From Alphaproteobacteria bacterium (GTDB lineage: Bacteria; Pseudomonadota; Alphaproteobacteria; UBA2966; CAIVPW01): a stretch of 32,398 nucleotides of DNA. The DNA lies in NCBI GenBank assembly GCA_016869235.1, contig VGER01000020.1, positions 1 through 32,398 on the forward strand, given 5' to 3'. Position numbers and translations under genes: made by a program. How positions within the stretch are numbered: the stretch's first letter is position 1; the number at the start of each line of letters is the position of its first letter. Positions 17,856-25,718 of this stretch are shown here, piece after piece. The notes below the pieces were generated by a model. That model searched no databases and had not been told where the DNA came from. It saw only the letters and a list, made by a program, of their open reading frames with translations.

Positions 17856-18308
17856 ATGGCGCCCGCCGCAGCACGGGCCGTTTTGCCGGCCGGACCCGCC
17901 TCCGTCATTAACCTGGACGTCGACGACGTCGGCGGCTTCGACCCGATCGTGCGCCGCAACGCCGGCGGTGGCGTGGCCCGTCACAACCTCTCGTTCCGAA
18001 CCACGCAGCGCGACGCCGAACGGATTCGCTCGCTGCTGACCGACATGCGCAACCAGACGGTGGCGGAGTTCGGATTGCGCTGGGCGACGCCATCCGGGCC
18101 GCAGACGTTGCGCATGTTCAATGCCTACCTCCTGCAGTTCACCTACGTGGACTTGTGGGAAGGCGGCCGCGGCCGTCCCTACGAGGAGTTTGCCGTGGCG
18201 ATCGAGAGCACGCACGGGTCGTTGCGCCGCAGTGAAGCGCAGCAAACCCTCGTCGCCGACTACAAGGTGACACCGCGCGGCGTCGAGTGGATCCGCTCCA
18301 CGACCTGA
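17856..18308 (+). CDS. Paralogue of the Tat-exported unknown, copy 2, start codon apparently lost
   Basis: This is a clear homologue of the preceding gene: shared blocks are GFDPIVRRN, HNLSFRTTQRD, LRMFNAYLL and YEEFAVAIESTHGSLRR. Coding similarity continues upstream of the first ATG: the open frame from 17787 encodes VTAIVSRRQAVTGILAALAM, a twin-arginine signal aligning with copy 1. The position equivalent to the copy 1 ATG is GTT (17799-17801), and no ATG, GTG or TTG lies upstream in the open frame. Starting at 17856, as given here, would discard the twin-arginine motif. Either a very rare start (for example ATC at 17808) is used, a sequencing error is present, or the copy is decaying. The rest of the frame is intact, with no stops. 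Confidence 0.65.
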   Translation: MAPAAARAVLPAGPASVINLDVDDVGGFDPIVRRNAGGGVARHNLSFRTTQRDAERIRSLLTDMRNQTVAEFGLRWATPSGPQTLRMFNAYLLQFTYVDLWEGGRGRPYEEFAVAIESTHGSLRRSEAQQTLVADYKVTPRGVEWIRSTT

Positions 18309-18323
18309 GCGCGGCGGGCGCGA

Positions 18324-19424
18324 TTACACCGCGAACTTGATCAGCAGCACGTCGCCGTCCTGGACGACGTACTCTTTGCCTTCCGACCGCATCTTGCCGG
18401 CGGATCGCGCCTGGCTCTCGCCGCCGGCCTTGATGTAGTCGTCGTAGGCGATCACCTCGGCCCGGATGAAGCCGCGCTCGAGGTCGGAGTGGATCTGGCC
18501 GGCGGCGCCCGGCGCCTTCATGCCTTTGGCAATCGTCCAGGCGCGGGCTTCCTTCGGTCCTGCCGTCAGGAACGTGATGAGCCCGAGCAGCGCGTAACCA
18601 GCGCGGATGACGCGCGCAAGACCCGTCTCCTTCAGTCCGAGCGAGCTCAGGTACTCCTGCTGCTCGGCGGGGTCGCCGAGCTGCGCAACTTCCGCTTCGA
18701 GCGCGGCGGAAATGACGACGCAGCCGCGGCCCTCGGACTTGGCCCTCGCCTCCATCTTGCGGGTGTGCTCGTTGCCGTTGGCGGCGTCCTTCTCGGACAC
18801 GTTGCACACGTACAGCACAGGCTTCGACGTCAGCAATCCGAGCCCTCGCACCAGCGGCGCTTCCTCGCCGGTCAGGGGTACGCGGCCGGCCGCAGTTCCC
18901 GCCTTGAGCGCATCCAGAAGCTTGGTTACGAGCGGCAAGGCGGCCTTCGCCTCCTTGTCGCCGCCGCGCGCGGCCTTCTCCAGCGGTCCCTTGCGGCGCT
19001 CTAGGCTCTCCAAGTCGGCGAGCAACAGCTCGGTCTCGATGGTCTCGGCGTCGGCGGCGGGATCGACCCGTCCGGCCACGTGCACCACGCCGCCGTCCTC
19101 GAAGCAGCGCACGAGGTGCAGGATGGCGTCCACCTCGCGGATGTGGCCGAGGAAGTGGTTGCCGAGGCCCTCGCCCTGCGAGGCGCCTTTCACCAGGCCG
19201 GCGATGTCCACGAACGACAGCTGCGTCGGCACGATCTTGGCCGACCTCGCCAGCGCGGCGATCTTGTCGAGGCGCTCGTCCGGCACCGACACCTTGCCAA
19301 CATTCGGCTCTATGGTGGTGAAGGGATAGTTGGCCGCTTGCGCCGCTTGGGTGGCGGTCAGTGCGTTGAAGAGGGTGGACTTGCCGACGTTGGGCAGCCC
19401 GACGATGCCGCAGGTGAAGCCCAT
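18324..19424 (-). CDS. ychF: Redox-regulated ATPase YchF (Obg family)
   Basis: This 366-residue Obg-family P-loop NTPase has GLPNVGKSTLFNALT (G1), NYPFTTIEPNVG (G2 region), FVDIAGLVKGASQGEGLGN (G3), and the C-terminal TGS domain with TAGPKEARAW, SDLERGFIRAEVI and LLIKFAV. YchF prefers ATP and binds ribosomes, acting in stress and translation control. Its ATG at 19424 is immediately adjacent to the pth stop with no gap, so it is translated from the rplY-pth transcript. It is convergent with the Tat-exported paralogue pair, with only 15 bases between stops. Confidence 0.96.
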   Translation of the reverse strand: MGFTCGIVGLPNVGKSTLFNALTATQAAQAANYPFTTIEPNVGKVSVPDERLDKIAALARSAKIVPTQLSFVDIAGLVKGASQGEGLGNHFLGHIREVDAILHLVRCFEDGGVVHVAGRVDPAADAETIETELLLADLESLERRKGPLEKAARGGDKEAKAALPLVTKLLDALKAGTAAGRVPLTGEEAPLVRGLGLLTSKPVLYVCNVSEKDAANGNEHTRKMEARAKSEGRGCVVISAALEAEVAQLGDPAEQQEYLSSLGLKETGLARVIRAGYALLGLITFLTAGPKEARAWTIAKGMKAPGAAGQIHSDLERGFIRAEVIAYDDYIKAGGESQARSAGKMRSEGKEYVVQDGDVLLIKFAV

Positions 19425-20039
19425 CTATGCATCGTCCTCGTCGTCGGAGTCCTTCTTGGCCTTCGGTGGCTTGGTGAGCAGCGCGACCTTGTTGGTGAAG
19501 CGTGCGTCGCCATTCTCGCCCTGCAGCAGCGCGATCGAATCGACCATGGCGTCGACCAGCGGCTCGAGCCACTTCTCGTCCTCGTCGTCGAAGCGCGCGT
19601 TGGTGAGATAGCCGACCACGCGACCGCGTTCGCCGGGATGACCAACACCGATGCGGACCCGGCGGAAGTCCGCGCCCAGGTGGCCTTCGAGGCTTTTCAG
19701 ACCGTTATGGCCGGCGCTGCCGCCGCCGCGCTTTGCCTTCAGCTTGCCCGGCGCGAGGTCGATCTCGTCGTGGAACACGACGATGTCGCCCTTGTCGATC
19801 TTGTGGAAGCGTGCCGCTTCCGACACCGAGACGCCCGAGTTGTTCATGAACGTCATCGGCTTCAGGGCCAGCGCCTCGACGCCGTCGACCTTTCCCTTGC
19901 TGATCAGGCCGTGAAAACGGCTGCGCCACGGCTCGAAGCCGTGGCGCGCCACGATCTCGTCGATCACGCGAAAGCCGACGTTGTGCCGGGTGTCTGCGTA
20001 CTCCGGCCCGGGGTTGCCGAGCCCGACCAGCAGCAGCAA
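19425..20039 (-). CDS. pth: Peptidyl-tRNA hydrolase
   Basis: This 204-residue enzyme releases peptides from peptidyl-tRNA that dropped off the ribosome. It has VGLGNPGPEYADTRHNVGF with the catalytic His in TRHNVG, KPMTFMNNSG, and FHDEIDLAPGKLKAKRGGGS followed by AGHNGLKS. The C-terminus carries an extra charged tail, KAKKDSDDEDDA, whose acidic end is not part of the catalytic fold. It lies three bases after rplY and directly abuts ychF: a conserved ordering in alphaproteobacteria. Confidence 0.96.
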   Translation of the reverse strand: MLLLVGLGNPGPEYADTRHNVGFRVIDEIVARHGFEPWRSRFHGLISKGKVDGVEALALKPMTFMNNSGVSVSEAARFHKIDKGDIVVFHDEIDLAPGKLKAKRGGGSAGHNGLKSLEGHLGADFRRVRIGVGHPGERGRVVGYLTNARFDDEDEKWLEPLVDAMVDSIALLQGENGDARFTNKVALLTKPPKAKKDSDDEDDA

Positions 20040-20042
20040 GCG

Positions 20043-20825
20043 CTACTTCTTCTCCTTGGCGGGCGCAGCGGCCTTGCCGCCGGCGGCGGGTTTTGCCTCG
20101 CCCTTGGCCTCGGTGCCGGCCGCGGCCTTGGCGTCGCCCGCCGGTGCGGCGCCTTCGGCCGGAGCGGCTGCGCCCTCGGCGCCCTCGGCGCCTTCCTCGA
20201 CGGCAGGAGCGGCGGCGGCAGCAGCAGCGCGCGCGGCGGCTTCCAGCGCCTCTTCGCGCACCGCGGTCGGCGCCGTGATCGAAGCGACAGTGAAGTCGCG
20301 CTGCAGTGTCGGCTTTACGCCCTTCGGCAGATCGACCTTGCTGATGTGCAACGAGTCGCCGATCTCGAGGCCGGCGAGGTTGACGGTAATGCGCTCGGGG
20401 ATCGCGTCCGCGTTGCAGTACACCTCGATGGTGTGGCGCACGACGTTGACGATGCCGCCGCGCTTCAGCCCAGGCGAGTCGCCCTCGCCGATGAATTGCA
20501 CGGGCACGGCGAGGCGCATGGTCGAGCCGGCCACCAGGCGCTGGAAGTCCACGTGCACGGGTTTGTCGGACACCGGGTCGAGCTGCACGTCGCGCGGCAA
20601 CACGCGCTGGGTGCCGCCGTTGATCTTCAGCTCGACCACGCGGTTGGAGAAGCCGCCCTTCATGTACTCCTTGCGCACGCTGAACTCGTCGACGGCGACG
20701 AACTCATTATTCTTGTTGCCGCCGTAGACGACGCCCGGGATCAGACCCTTGCGGCGCAGCGCGCGGCTAGACCCACGGCCCGCGCCCTCGCGTGCCTCGG
20801 CCTTGAGTTGGACTGCCTCAACCAT
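20043..20825 (-). CDS. rplY: 50S ribosomal protein L25 / general stress protein Ctc
   Basis: This 260-residue long-form L25 (TL5/CTC type) binds 5S rRNA. Residues 1-95 form the L25 domain (REGAGRGSSRALRRKGLIPG then VVYGGNKNNEFV), and about 100-190 the beta-rich C-terminal domain (GIVNVVRHTIEVYCNADAIP). The last 65 residues are a low-complexity Ala/Pro/Glu/Lys tail ending PAKEKK, longer than in most bacteria and likely disordered. It precedes pth and is 39 bases downstream of prs, so prs-rplY-pth-ychF probably form one operon. Confidence 0.95.
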   Translation of the reverse strand: MVEAVQLKAEAREGAGRGSSRALRRKGLIPGVVYGGNKNNEFVAVDEFSVRKEYMKGGFSNRVVELKINGGTQRVLPRDVQLDPVSDKPVHVDFQRLVAGSTMRLAVPVQFIGEGDSPGLKRGGIVNVVRHTIEVYCNADAIPERITVNLAGLEIGDSLHISKVDLPKGVKPTLQRDFTVASITAPTAVREEALEAAARAAAAAAAPAVEEGAEGAEGAAAPAEGAAPAGDAKAAAGTEAKGEAKPAAGGKAAAPAKEKK

Positions 20826-20864
20826 GTTCGTGCCCTCGTCCTCGAAATCTACTGCGTCAACGTC

Positions 20865-21794
20865 CTAATCGAACAAGCTCGACACCGACGATTCGGTGTT
20901 CACACGGGTCATCGCCTCGGCCAGCAACGGCGCGATCGAAATCCTGCGCACGCGGTCCTGCTCGTCGTTCACGCGCGGCGCGATACTGTCGGTCGTCACC
21001 AGCATCTCGAGCGCCGACTTGCGGATGCGGTCCAGGGCGCCGTTCGACAGCACGCCGTGGCTGGCATAGGCCACCACCGACGTGGCTCCGGCATCCCGCA
21101 AGGCATTGGCCGCATTGGCCAGGGTACCCGCCGAGTCGACGATATCGTCGACAATCAGGCAGTTACGCCCCTTTACCTCGCCGATGATGTTGACGACCTC
21201 GGAAACGCCCGCGCGTTCGCGCCGCTTATCGATGATCGCAAGGTCGGCGTCAAGGCGCTTGGCCAGGGCGCGGGCCCGGTAAACCCCGCCGATATCGGGG
21301 GAAACGAAGATGAAATCGCGGCCGGCGTAGCGTTTTTCGATGTCCCGGGCGAACACCGGGGCGGCGAACAGGTTGTCGGTCGGGATGTCGAAAAAGCCCT
21401 GAATCTGCCCGGCGTGGAGGTCCAGGGTGAGTACCCGGTCGGCGCCCGCCTTGGTGATCAGGTTGGCGACCAGCTTGGCCGAGATGGGGGTGCGTGGCCC
21501 CGGTTTGCGGTCCTGCCGGGCGTAGCCGTAATAGGGGACCACCGCCGTGATGCGCCGCGCCGATGCCCGCTTCAGGGCGTCGCAGCAGATCAGCAGCTCC
21601 ATCAGGTTGTCGTTGGTCGGGAAAGACGTGGACTGGACGATGAAGACGTCCTCGCCGCGCACGTTCTCGTGGATCTCGACCCACACCTCCATGTCCGCGA
21701 AGCGGCTGATCGAGGCCCGCGTCAGGGGCAGGGTCAGGTACTCCGAGATGGCCTGCGCCAATGGCGGATTGCTGTTGCCGGCAAGGATCTTCAT
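20865..21794 (-). CDS. prs: Ribose-phosphate pyrophosphokinase
   Basis: This 309-residue enzyme makes PRPP from ribose-5-phosphate and ATP. It carries [20 protein letters not shown], the ATP site [18 protein letters not shown], the [18 protein letters not shown] flexible and catalytic region, and the PRPP loop [14 protein letters not shown]. The ATG at 21794 ([16 protein letters not shown]) matches the usual N-terminus, while an open frame continues to 21875 without family similarity. It is the first gene of the prs-rplY-pth-ychF run. PRPP is also the substrate of Apt encoded elsewhere in the window. Confidence 0.95.
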   Translation of the reverse strand: MKILAGNSNPPLAQAISEYLTLPLTRASISRFADMEVWVEIHENVRGEDVFIVQSTSFPTNDNLMELLICCDALKRASARRITAVVPYYGYARQDRKPGPRTPISAKLVANLITKAGADRVLTLDLHAGQIQGFFDIPTDNLFAAPVFARDIEKRYAGRDFIFVSPDIGGVYRARALAKRLDADLAIIDKRRERAGVSEVVNIIGEVKGRNCLIVDDIVDSAGTLANAANALRDAGATSVVAYASHGVLSNGALDRIRKSALEMLVTTDSIAPRVNDEQDRVRRISIAPLLAEAMTRVNTESSVSSLFD

Positions 21795-21884
21795 CAGCCA
21801 GCCACTCTCAGGTGGGGTCGCTTTGGGAGGGGGTCGAAAGCGGCAAGACCATACCCCGGGCCCCCCGATTTTCAAACCCCTCCC

Positions 21885-21902
21885 GCGCCCCTTAAGAGGC
21901 GC
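21885..21902 (-). terminator. Weak hairpin between pgeF and prs
   Basis: GCGCC / GGCGC arms with an 8-base loop lie just after the pgeF stop in the minus direction, in a 115-base gap before prs. Downstream on the minus strand there is only a short run of T (GGTTTGAAAATC). It could be a weak terminator separating the lgt/MidA/pgeF block from the prs operon, or part of the prs leader. Confidence 0.3.
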
Positions 21903-21909
21903 TGCGGGT

Positions 21910-22686
21910 CTAGGTCGCGCCCTCCATCAGCACGATCGCGGACATCTGCCGGCCCACCTCCGTCTCCCCCGCCAGGGTGGAGCGGCGGTGGCTGAAGAAG
22001 CGGGCCGGATCGCTCCGGGTGTCGGCCTCCATGACCTCGATGCGACGCAGGCCAGCCCGGATCAGTCGCGCCCCGACATACTCCGGGAGGTCAAATTGGA
22101 AGCGTCCCTCCTTGGGCGAGGCAGTGAAGAACGAAGCGCTGGCCGGGTCGGTATCGACGAACTCCGCCTGGAACTCGGGGCCCACTTCATACGACGGCTG
22201 GGCGATGGTCGGTCCCACCACCGCCACCATGTGATCGGGGCGGGCGCGCAGTCGCTCCATTTCGGCGACGGTTGCCTCGATTACTCCGGCGAGCGCGCCG
22301 CGCCATCCGGCATGGGCGGCGCCGATCACTCCGGCCGGAAGGTCGGCAAGCAGAACGGGAGCGCAGTCGGCGGTGAGCACCCCGAGCGCCAATCCCGGTA
22401 CGCGCGTGACCAGCGCGTCGTGCTCGGGCGGGTCGCCGCCCGGCCACGGCGCTCCGACCTCGGCCACTGACGTCCCGTGCACCTGTTTCGCCGTCACCAG
22501 TCGGTCGGCGCCGATGCCAAGCTGCTGCGCGACACGCATGCGGTTCTCGGCCACCGCCTGAGGCTTGTCGCCGGTGGCGAACCCGCAGTTGAGGCTGGCG
22601 TAACCGCCGATGGAGACGCCGCCCTGGCGAGTGAAGAATCCGTGGCGCATGCCGCGGTAGCCGCGGAGGGTGTCGGCCTCGATCAT
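21910..22686 (-). CDS. pgeF: Purine nucleoside phosphorylase YfiH/LACC1 family (peptidoglycan editing factor)
   Basis: This 258-residue protein has the family's three signatures: [20 protein letters not shown] at the N-terminus, [14 protein letters not shown] with the conserved Cys, and [18 protein letters not shown] with the conserved His. Members were annotated as laccases and later shown to act on purine nucleosides; in E. coli the protein limits misincorporation of L-Ser into peptidoglycan. The ATG at 22686 overlaps the methyltransferase stop by four bases (ATGA-type), so it is co-translated with the upstream MidA-like gene. Confidence 0.93.
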   Translation of the reverse strand: MIEADTLRGYRGMRHGFFTRQGGVSIGGYASLNCGFATGDKPQAVAENRMRVAQQLGIGADRLVTAKQVHGTSVAEVGAPWPGGDPPEHDALVTRVPGLALGVLTADCAPVLLADLPAGVIGAAHAGWRGALAGVIEATVAEMERLRARPDHMVAVVGPTIAQPSYEVGPEFQAEFVDTDPASASFFTASPKEGRFQFDLPEYVGARLIRAGLRRIEVMEADTRSDPARFFSHRRSTLAGETEVGRQMSAIVLMEGAT

Positions 22687-23813
22687 AAAAAGCCGGCCAG
22701 CTCAGTCAACGCCGGCGACGCGATGACGAGCACCTGGAACAGCGAGCCCATGCCCTCCGCGCCGGTTAGGCGGCGCAGGGCGGACTCGATGTCCGCTTTC
22801 TGCGCGGGTGTCGCGCGCCGCGCCAGCGCCTCGGCACGCACCTGAATTCCAAGCCGTTCCAGGAACGCTCCCTGGGTGGTCGGGCCCCACAGCCGCGCTC
22901 CCGATTCCCGCGCCGCCTGCCCGATCATGGCGAAGTCCACGTGCGCGCACAGGTCGGCGGTACCGGGCGCGTCCAGCACGGGATGCGACTGGTGGCGTGC
23001 CACCGCCTGCAAGGTGTCGCGCGCCCCGAATTCTGTCGTGCCGTAATCGATCACCAGCGCCGCGCCGCCGTCGCGCTTCACGCGCGCGGCGAGCTCGGCG
23101 GCGAGCGCGATGCCGGCGGGACACACCTCGGCGACGCTTTCCAATGGAGCCGTCTCGCGTACCCGAGCCGGCAGCATTGCCGCCGCCGGTGACGGACCCG
23201 GCGTCAGCACGAGGCGGAAGGTCTCATCGCTCGTCGCGTCCACTAGGCGCTCGCACCAGCCGGCGCGGGTGCGGACGAACTGCCGGATTGGCAGCGCATC
23301 GAACAGCTCGTTGGCGACCAGCAGCAGCGGGCCGTCCGGCACGTTGGCCAGGGTGGAATGCCACTGCGCTTCCCATCCCGACTGCGCCAGCGCCTGCCGC
23401 TGCACCTGTTGCAGCGCCGGGCTGATCTCGACGAGGTGCACGTTCGCCGCGGCACGCAGCTCCGGCACCGACCCGGCCGCGCGCAAGAGGTCGCACATCA
23501 GCACGCCGCGTCCCGGTCCCATCTCGACGATGCGTACCGCCGACGGCCGTCCCATGCGCTGCCAAGCGTCGGCCATCCACACCCCGATCAGTTCGCCAAA
23601 CATCTGGCTCACTTCGGGCGCGGTGATGAAGTCGCCTCCGCGGCCGAACGGCTGGCGCGCCATGTAGTAGCCGTGCTGAGAGTGCGTCAGCACGTCCGCC
23701 ATGAAGGCTTCCACCGTGATCGGTCCAAAGGCGCGGATGCGGCGCGCGAGATGTTGCGCCAGCGACTTCGCCTCGCCGGCATCCTGCATCGACGGCGCCT
23801 TGCTATGCCGCAC
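22683..23813 (-). CDS. SAM-dependent methyltransferase, MidA/NDUFAF7 family (DUF185)
   Basis: This 376-residue protein resembles the arginine methyltransferase NDUFAF7/MidA, needed in mitochondria for complex I assembly. Visible blocks are GPITVEAFMADVLTHSQHGY, the RGGDFITAPEVSQMFGELIG segment, the SAM-binding VEMGPGRGVLM, LVANELFDALPIRQF and ALVIDYGTTEFGARDTLQAV. The start is taken as GTG 23813, overlapping lgt by 11 bases; the ATG at 23789 is an equally plausible start. It overlaps pgeF by four bases at the other end. In this bacterium the substrate is not known from sequence, but complex I is likely by homology. Confidence 0.9.
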   Translation of the reverse strand: MRHSKAPSMQDAGEAKSLAQHLARRIRAFGPITVEAFMADVLTHSQHGYYMARQPFGRGGDFITAPEVSQMFGELIGVWMADAWQRMGRPSAVRIVEMGPGRGVLMCDLLRAAGSVPELRAAANVHLVEISPALQQVQRQALAQSGWEAQWHSTLANVPDGPLLLVANELFDALPIRQFVRTRAGWCERLVDATSDETFRLVLTPGPSPAAAMLPARVRETAPLESVAEVCPAGIALAAELAARVKRDGGAALVIDYGTTEFGARDTLQAVARHQSHPVLDAPGTADLCAHVDFAMIGQAARESGARLWGPTTQGAFLERLGIQVRAEALARRATPAQKADIESALRRLTGAEGMGSLFQVLVIASPALTELAGFL

Positions 23814-24603
23814 TGTGGGCGCGCCAGATCAGCAGCAGGCCGAGGAGCGCCTGCGGCACGCTGAGCAGCTGCCCCATGGTCGTGCCGACGATCAGGAAGC
23901 CGATGTGGATGTCCGGTTCGCGAGCGAACTCGACCAGGATCCGGCTGAGTGCGTATCCGACCAGGAACGCTCCGGCCACCATGCCCGGGCGCTCGCGCAC
24001 GCGGGGGTTGCGATACAGAAGCTGCACTAGGACAAACAGGATGATGCCCTCGAAGACCGCCTCGTAGAGCTGACTCGGATGGCGGGGCTGCGGGCCGGCG
24101 CCGGGAAACACCATGGCCCACGGCAGGTCCGTCGGTCGGCCCCACAGCTCTGCATTGATGAAGTTGGCGATGCGGCCGAAGAACGAGCCGATCGGCGCGA
24201 CGGAGGAGATCAGGTCGGCGACGGGCAGCAGGGCGAGGTTGCGTTTCTGGCAGAACAGGATCAGCACCACCATGACGCCGACAAGTCCACCGTGGAAGGA
24301 CATGCCCCCGCGCCAAATGAACAGGATCTCGTACGGGCGCTCCAGGTAATAGGCAAAGTTGTAGAGCACCACGTACCCGAGGCGGCCGCCGACCAGCACG
24401 GCGATGATCGCCCACACCAGGAAGTCGTCGGCGTCGTTGCGACGCATGGGCGGATTCGGCTGCTGGCGAATGAGGGCGAGCACCACGCGCCAGCCGATCA
24501 AGAGGCCGGCAATGTAGGCGAGGGCGTACCAGCGGATGGCGATCGGACCGATCTGGATCGCCACCGGATCGATCATCGGATAGGAGAGCGCGAGAAGGGA
24601 CAT
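23803..24603 (-). CDS. lgt: Prolipoprotein diacylglyceryl transferase
   Basis: This integral membrane enzyme of about 266 residues transfers diacylglyceryl from phosphatidylglycerol to the lipobox cysteine of prolipoproteins. It has the Lgt signature GRIANFINAELWGRPTDLPW, a RWYALAYIAGLLIGWR start, the GGMSFHGGLVG loop, HPSQLYEAVFEG, and about seven membrane helices. The ATG at 24603 is chosen. An in-frame GTG at 24624 has a better ribosome site (GGGAGAGG immediately before) and would add seven residues. It is divergent from the ubiK-like gene, 88 bases apart. Confidence 0.95.
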   Translation of the reverse strand: MSLLALSYPMIDPVAIQIGPIAIRWYALAYIAGLLIGWRVVLALIRQQPNPPMRRNDADDFLVWAIIAVLVGGRLGYVVLYNFAYYLERPYEILFIWRGGMSFHGGLVGVMVVLILFCQKRNLALLPVADLISSVAPIGSFFGRIANFINAELWGRPTDLPWAMVFPGAGPQPRHPSQLYEAVFEGIILFVLVQLLYRNPRVRERPGMVAGAFLVGYALSRILVEFAREPDIHIGFLIVGTTMGQLLSVPQALLGLLLIWRAHSAA

Positions 24604-24691
24604 GCGGGCGCGGTACTGTTGCACGTCCTCTCCCGGAGGGGGAGGGGAGCGAACCCTTGCCTTGGCAGCGCCGCCGCCCACATAGTGCGGC

Positions 24692-25021
24692 ATGCAGACC
24701 GAAAAGACGTTCCTCGATGACCTCGCCCGTCTCGCTACCGGTGCCTTCGGCGCGCTGGGTGATGTTAAGGGCGAGGTGGAAGCGCGGGTGCGGGCGCAGC
24801 TCGAACGCATCCTCGCGCGCATGAACCTGCCGACGCGCGAGGAACTGGACGCGGTGAAGGAGCTCGCCGCGGCTGCGCGCGCCGAGGCGGACGCGCTGAA
24901 GAAGCGAGTGGCGGCGCTCGAAGGCAAGGCCCCCAAGGGGCCATCCGCGAAGGGTGGCACCAAGACCCACGCGTCGCGCGGCAAGGCCACCTTGGTCCGC
25001 GACCCCAAGCGCACCCGCTAG
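24692..25021 (+). CDS. ubiK: UbiK-like accessory factor (BMFP domain)
   Basis: This 109-residue protein has an N-terminal amphipathic helix (FLDDLARLATGAFGALGDVK) and a coiled-coil of the BMFP type (LPTREELDAVKELAAAARAE and then ADALKKRVAALEGK). UbiK/YqiC factors trimerise, bind membranes and support the aerobic ubiquinone biosynthesis complex. The C-terminal 30 residues are a basic, Lys/Arg-rich tail not shared with E. coli UbiK. The family fit is good; the role in ubiquinone synthesis is by homology. Confidence 0.85.
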   Translation: MQTEKTFLDDLARLATGAFGALGDVKGEVEARVRAQLERILARMNLPTREELDAVKELAAAARAEADALKKRVAALEGKAPKGPSAKGGTKTHASRGKATLVRDPKRTR

Positions 25022-25156
25022 CGGTACGCGGCCCGCCGCTGGCGACGCTCCCCGCGCCGGCGCCTCTCCGAATTCTTGTGGACAACTGGGCCCTTAGCCC
25101 ACGGGATGCTTGCGCCTGCGGCCGGCTTTTGGCACGGTACATTTGGTTGTAGTTGC

Positions 25157-25199
25157 GGCCGCGAGGGCCACAAGCTGTTGATGGCCCTAGGGTGCGGCC
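25157..25199 (+). promoter_or_regulatory. Two-tier inverted repeat in the YbjN gene leader
   Basis: An outer GGCCGC / GCGGCC pair (25157-25162, 25194-25199) encloses an inner AGGGCCA / TGGCCCT pair (25164-25170, 25182-25188) around an 11-base loop. It lies 15 bases before the ATG at 25215 and just ahead of the GGAGG ribosome site. It may be an mRNA leader structure or an operator. The rest of the 193-base gap 25022-25214 holds no other clear element. Confidence 0.4.
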
Positions 25200-25214
25200 T
25201 TCTCGGAGGGCACC

Positions 25215-25718
25215 ATGGCTTGGCTTGCCGAATCCTCGCGTACCCCCGCCCAGAACCCCGTCGACGCGCTGGAACAGATCGTCTCGGCCAATGAGTGGCC
25301 GTTCGAGCGCATTGGCGAGGACGAGATTGCCTTCGGCGTCGGAGGGTCGCACGCCCAATACCAGCTGTGGTTCGGCTGGCATGAGGACGCGCGCGCGTTG
25401 GAGTTCCGTTGTGCCTTCGCTCTCGCCACGCCCGAACGCCGCTACGGCGAGATCTGCGAGGTGCTGGCGCGCGTGAACGAGCAGCTGTGGATCGGCCACT
25501 TCGAGGCGGCGCCCACCGACGCGCAGGTGACGTTCCGTCACACCATGCTGATCGGCTCCGGTCCGAAGGAAGCGCAGCCCAACCTCGAATCGCTGGTCGA
25601 AGTCGCGTTGTCCGCGTGCGAGCGCTGCTATCCCGCGTTCATGCTGCTCCTGTGGGGCGGCAAGAAGCCCGAGGAGGCCGTCGCCGCCGCCATGCTCGAG
25701 ACCGTCGGCGAAGCGTGA
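25215..25718 (+). CDS. YbjN domain-containing protein
   Basis: This 167-residue soluble protein has an N-terminal part (NPVDALEQIVSANEWPFERI) and a beta-rich core with LEFRCAFALATPERRYGEIC and LARVNEQLWIGHFEAAPTDA, then FRHTMLIG, which match the YbjN family, type III-secretion-chaperone-like in fold and without a fixed biochemical role. The ATG at 25215 follows GGAGG. It overlaps proC by four bases (GTGA). Pairing with proC is, as far as I recall, conserved in alphaproteobacteria. Confidence 0.87.
   Translation: MAWLAESSRTPAQNPVDALEQIVSANEWPFERIGEDEIAFGVGGSHAQYQLWFGWHEDARALEFRCAFALATPERRYGEICEVLARVNEQLWIGHFEAAPTDAQVTFRHTMLIGSGPKEAQPNLESLVEVALSACERCYPAFMLLLWGGKKPEEAVAAAMLETVGEA

Noticed and set aside
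17189..18308. The tandem Tat-exported proteins as type VI Hcp-like tube proteins
   Set aside because: Only a vague resemblance in size and beta content; Hcp lacks Tat signals and no type VI genes are present.
19080..21995. A 971-codon open frame on the plus strand
   Set aside because: It is antisense to ychF, pth, rplY and prs, all of which have clear family motifs. Long antisense frames are expected at this GC content, and its translation shows no family motif.
25075..25085. A DnaA box-like sequence (TTGTGGACAAC)
   Set aside because: It is a single imperfect site with no cluster, no AT-rich unwinding region and no replication genes nearby, so not an origin.
25130..25146. A second sigma-54-like site (TGGCACG) before the YbjN gene
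   Set aside because: The -24 element is good but the correctly spaced -12 position reads ATTTG with no GC pair, which is essential.
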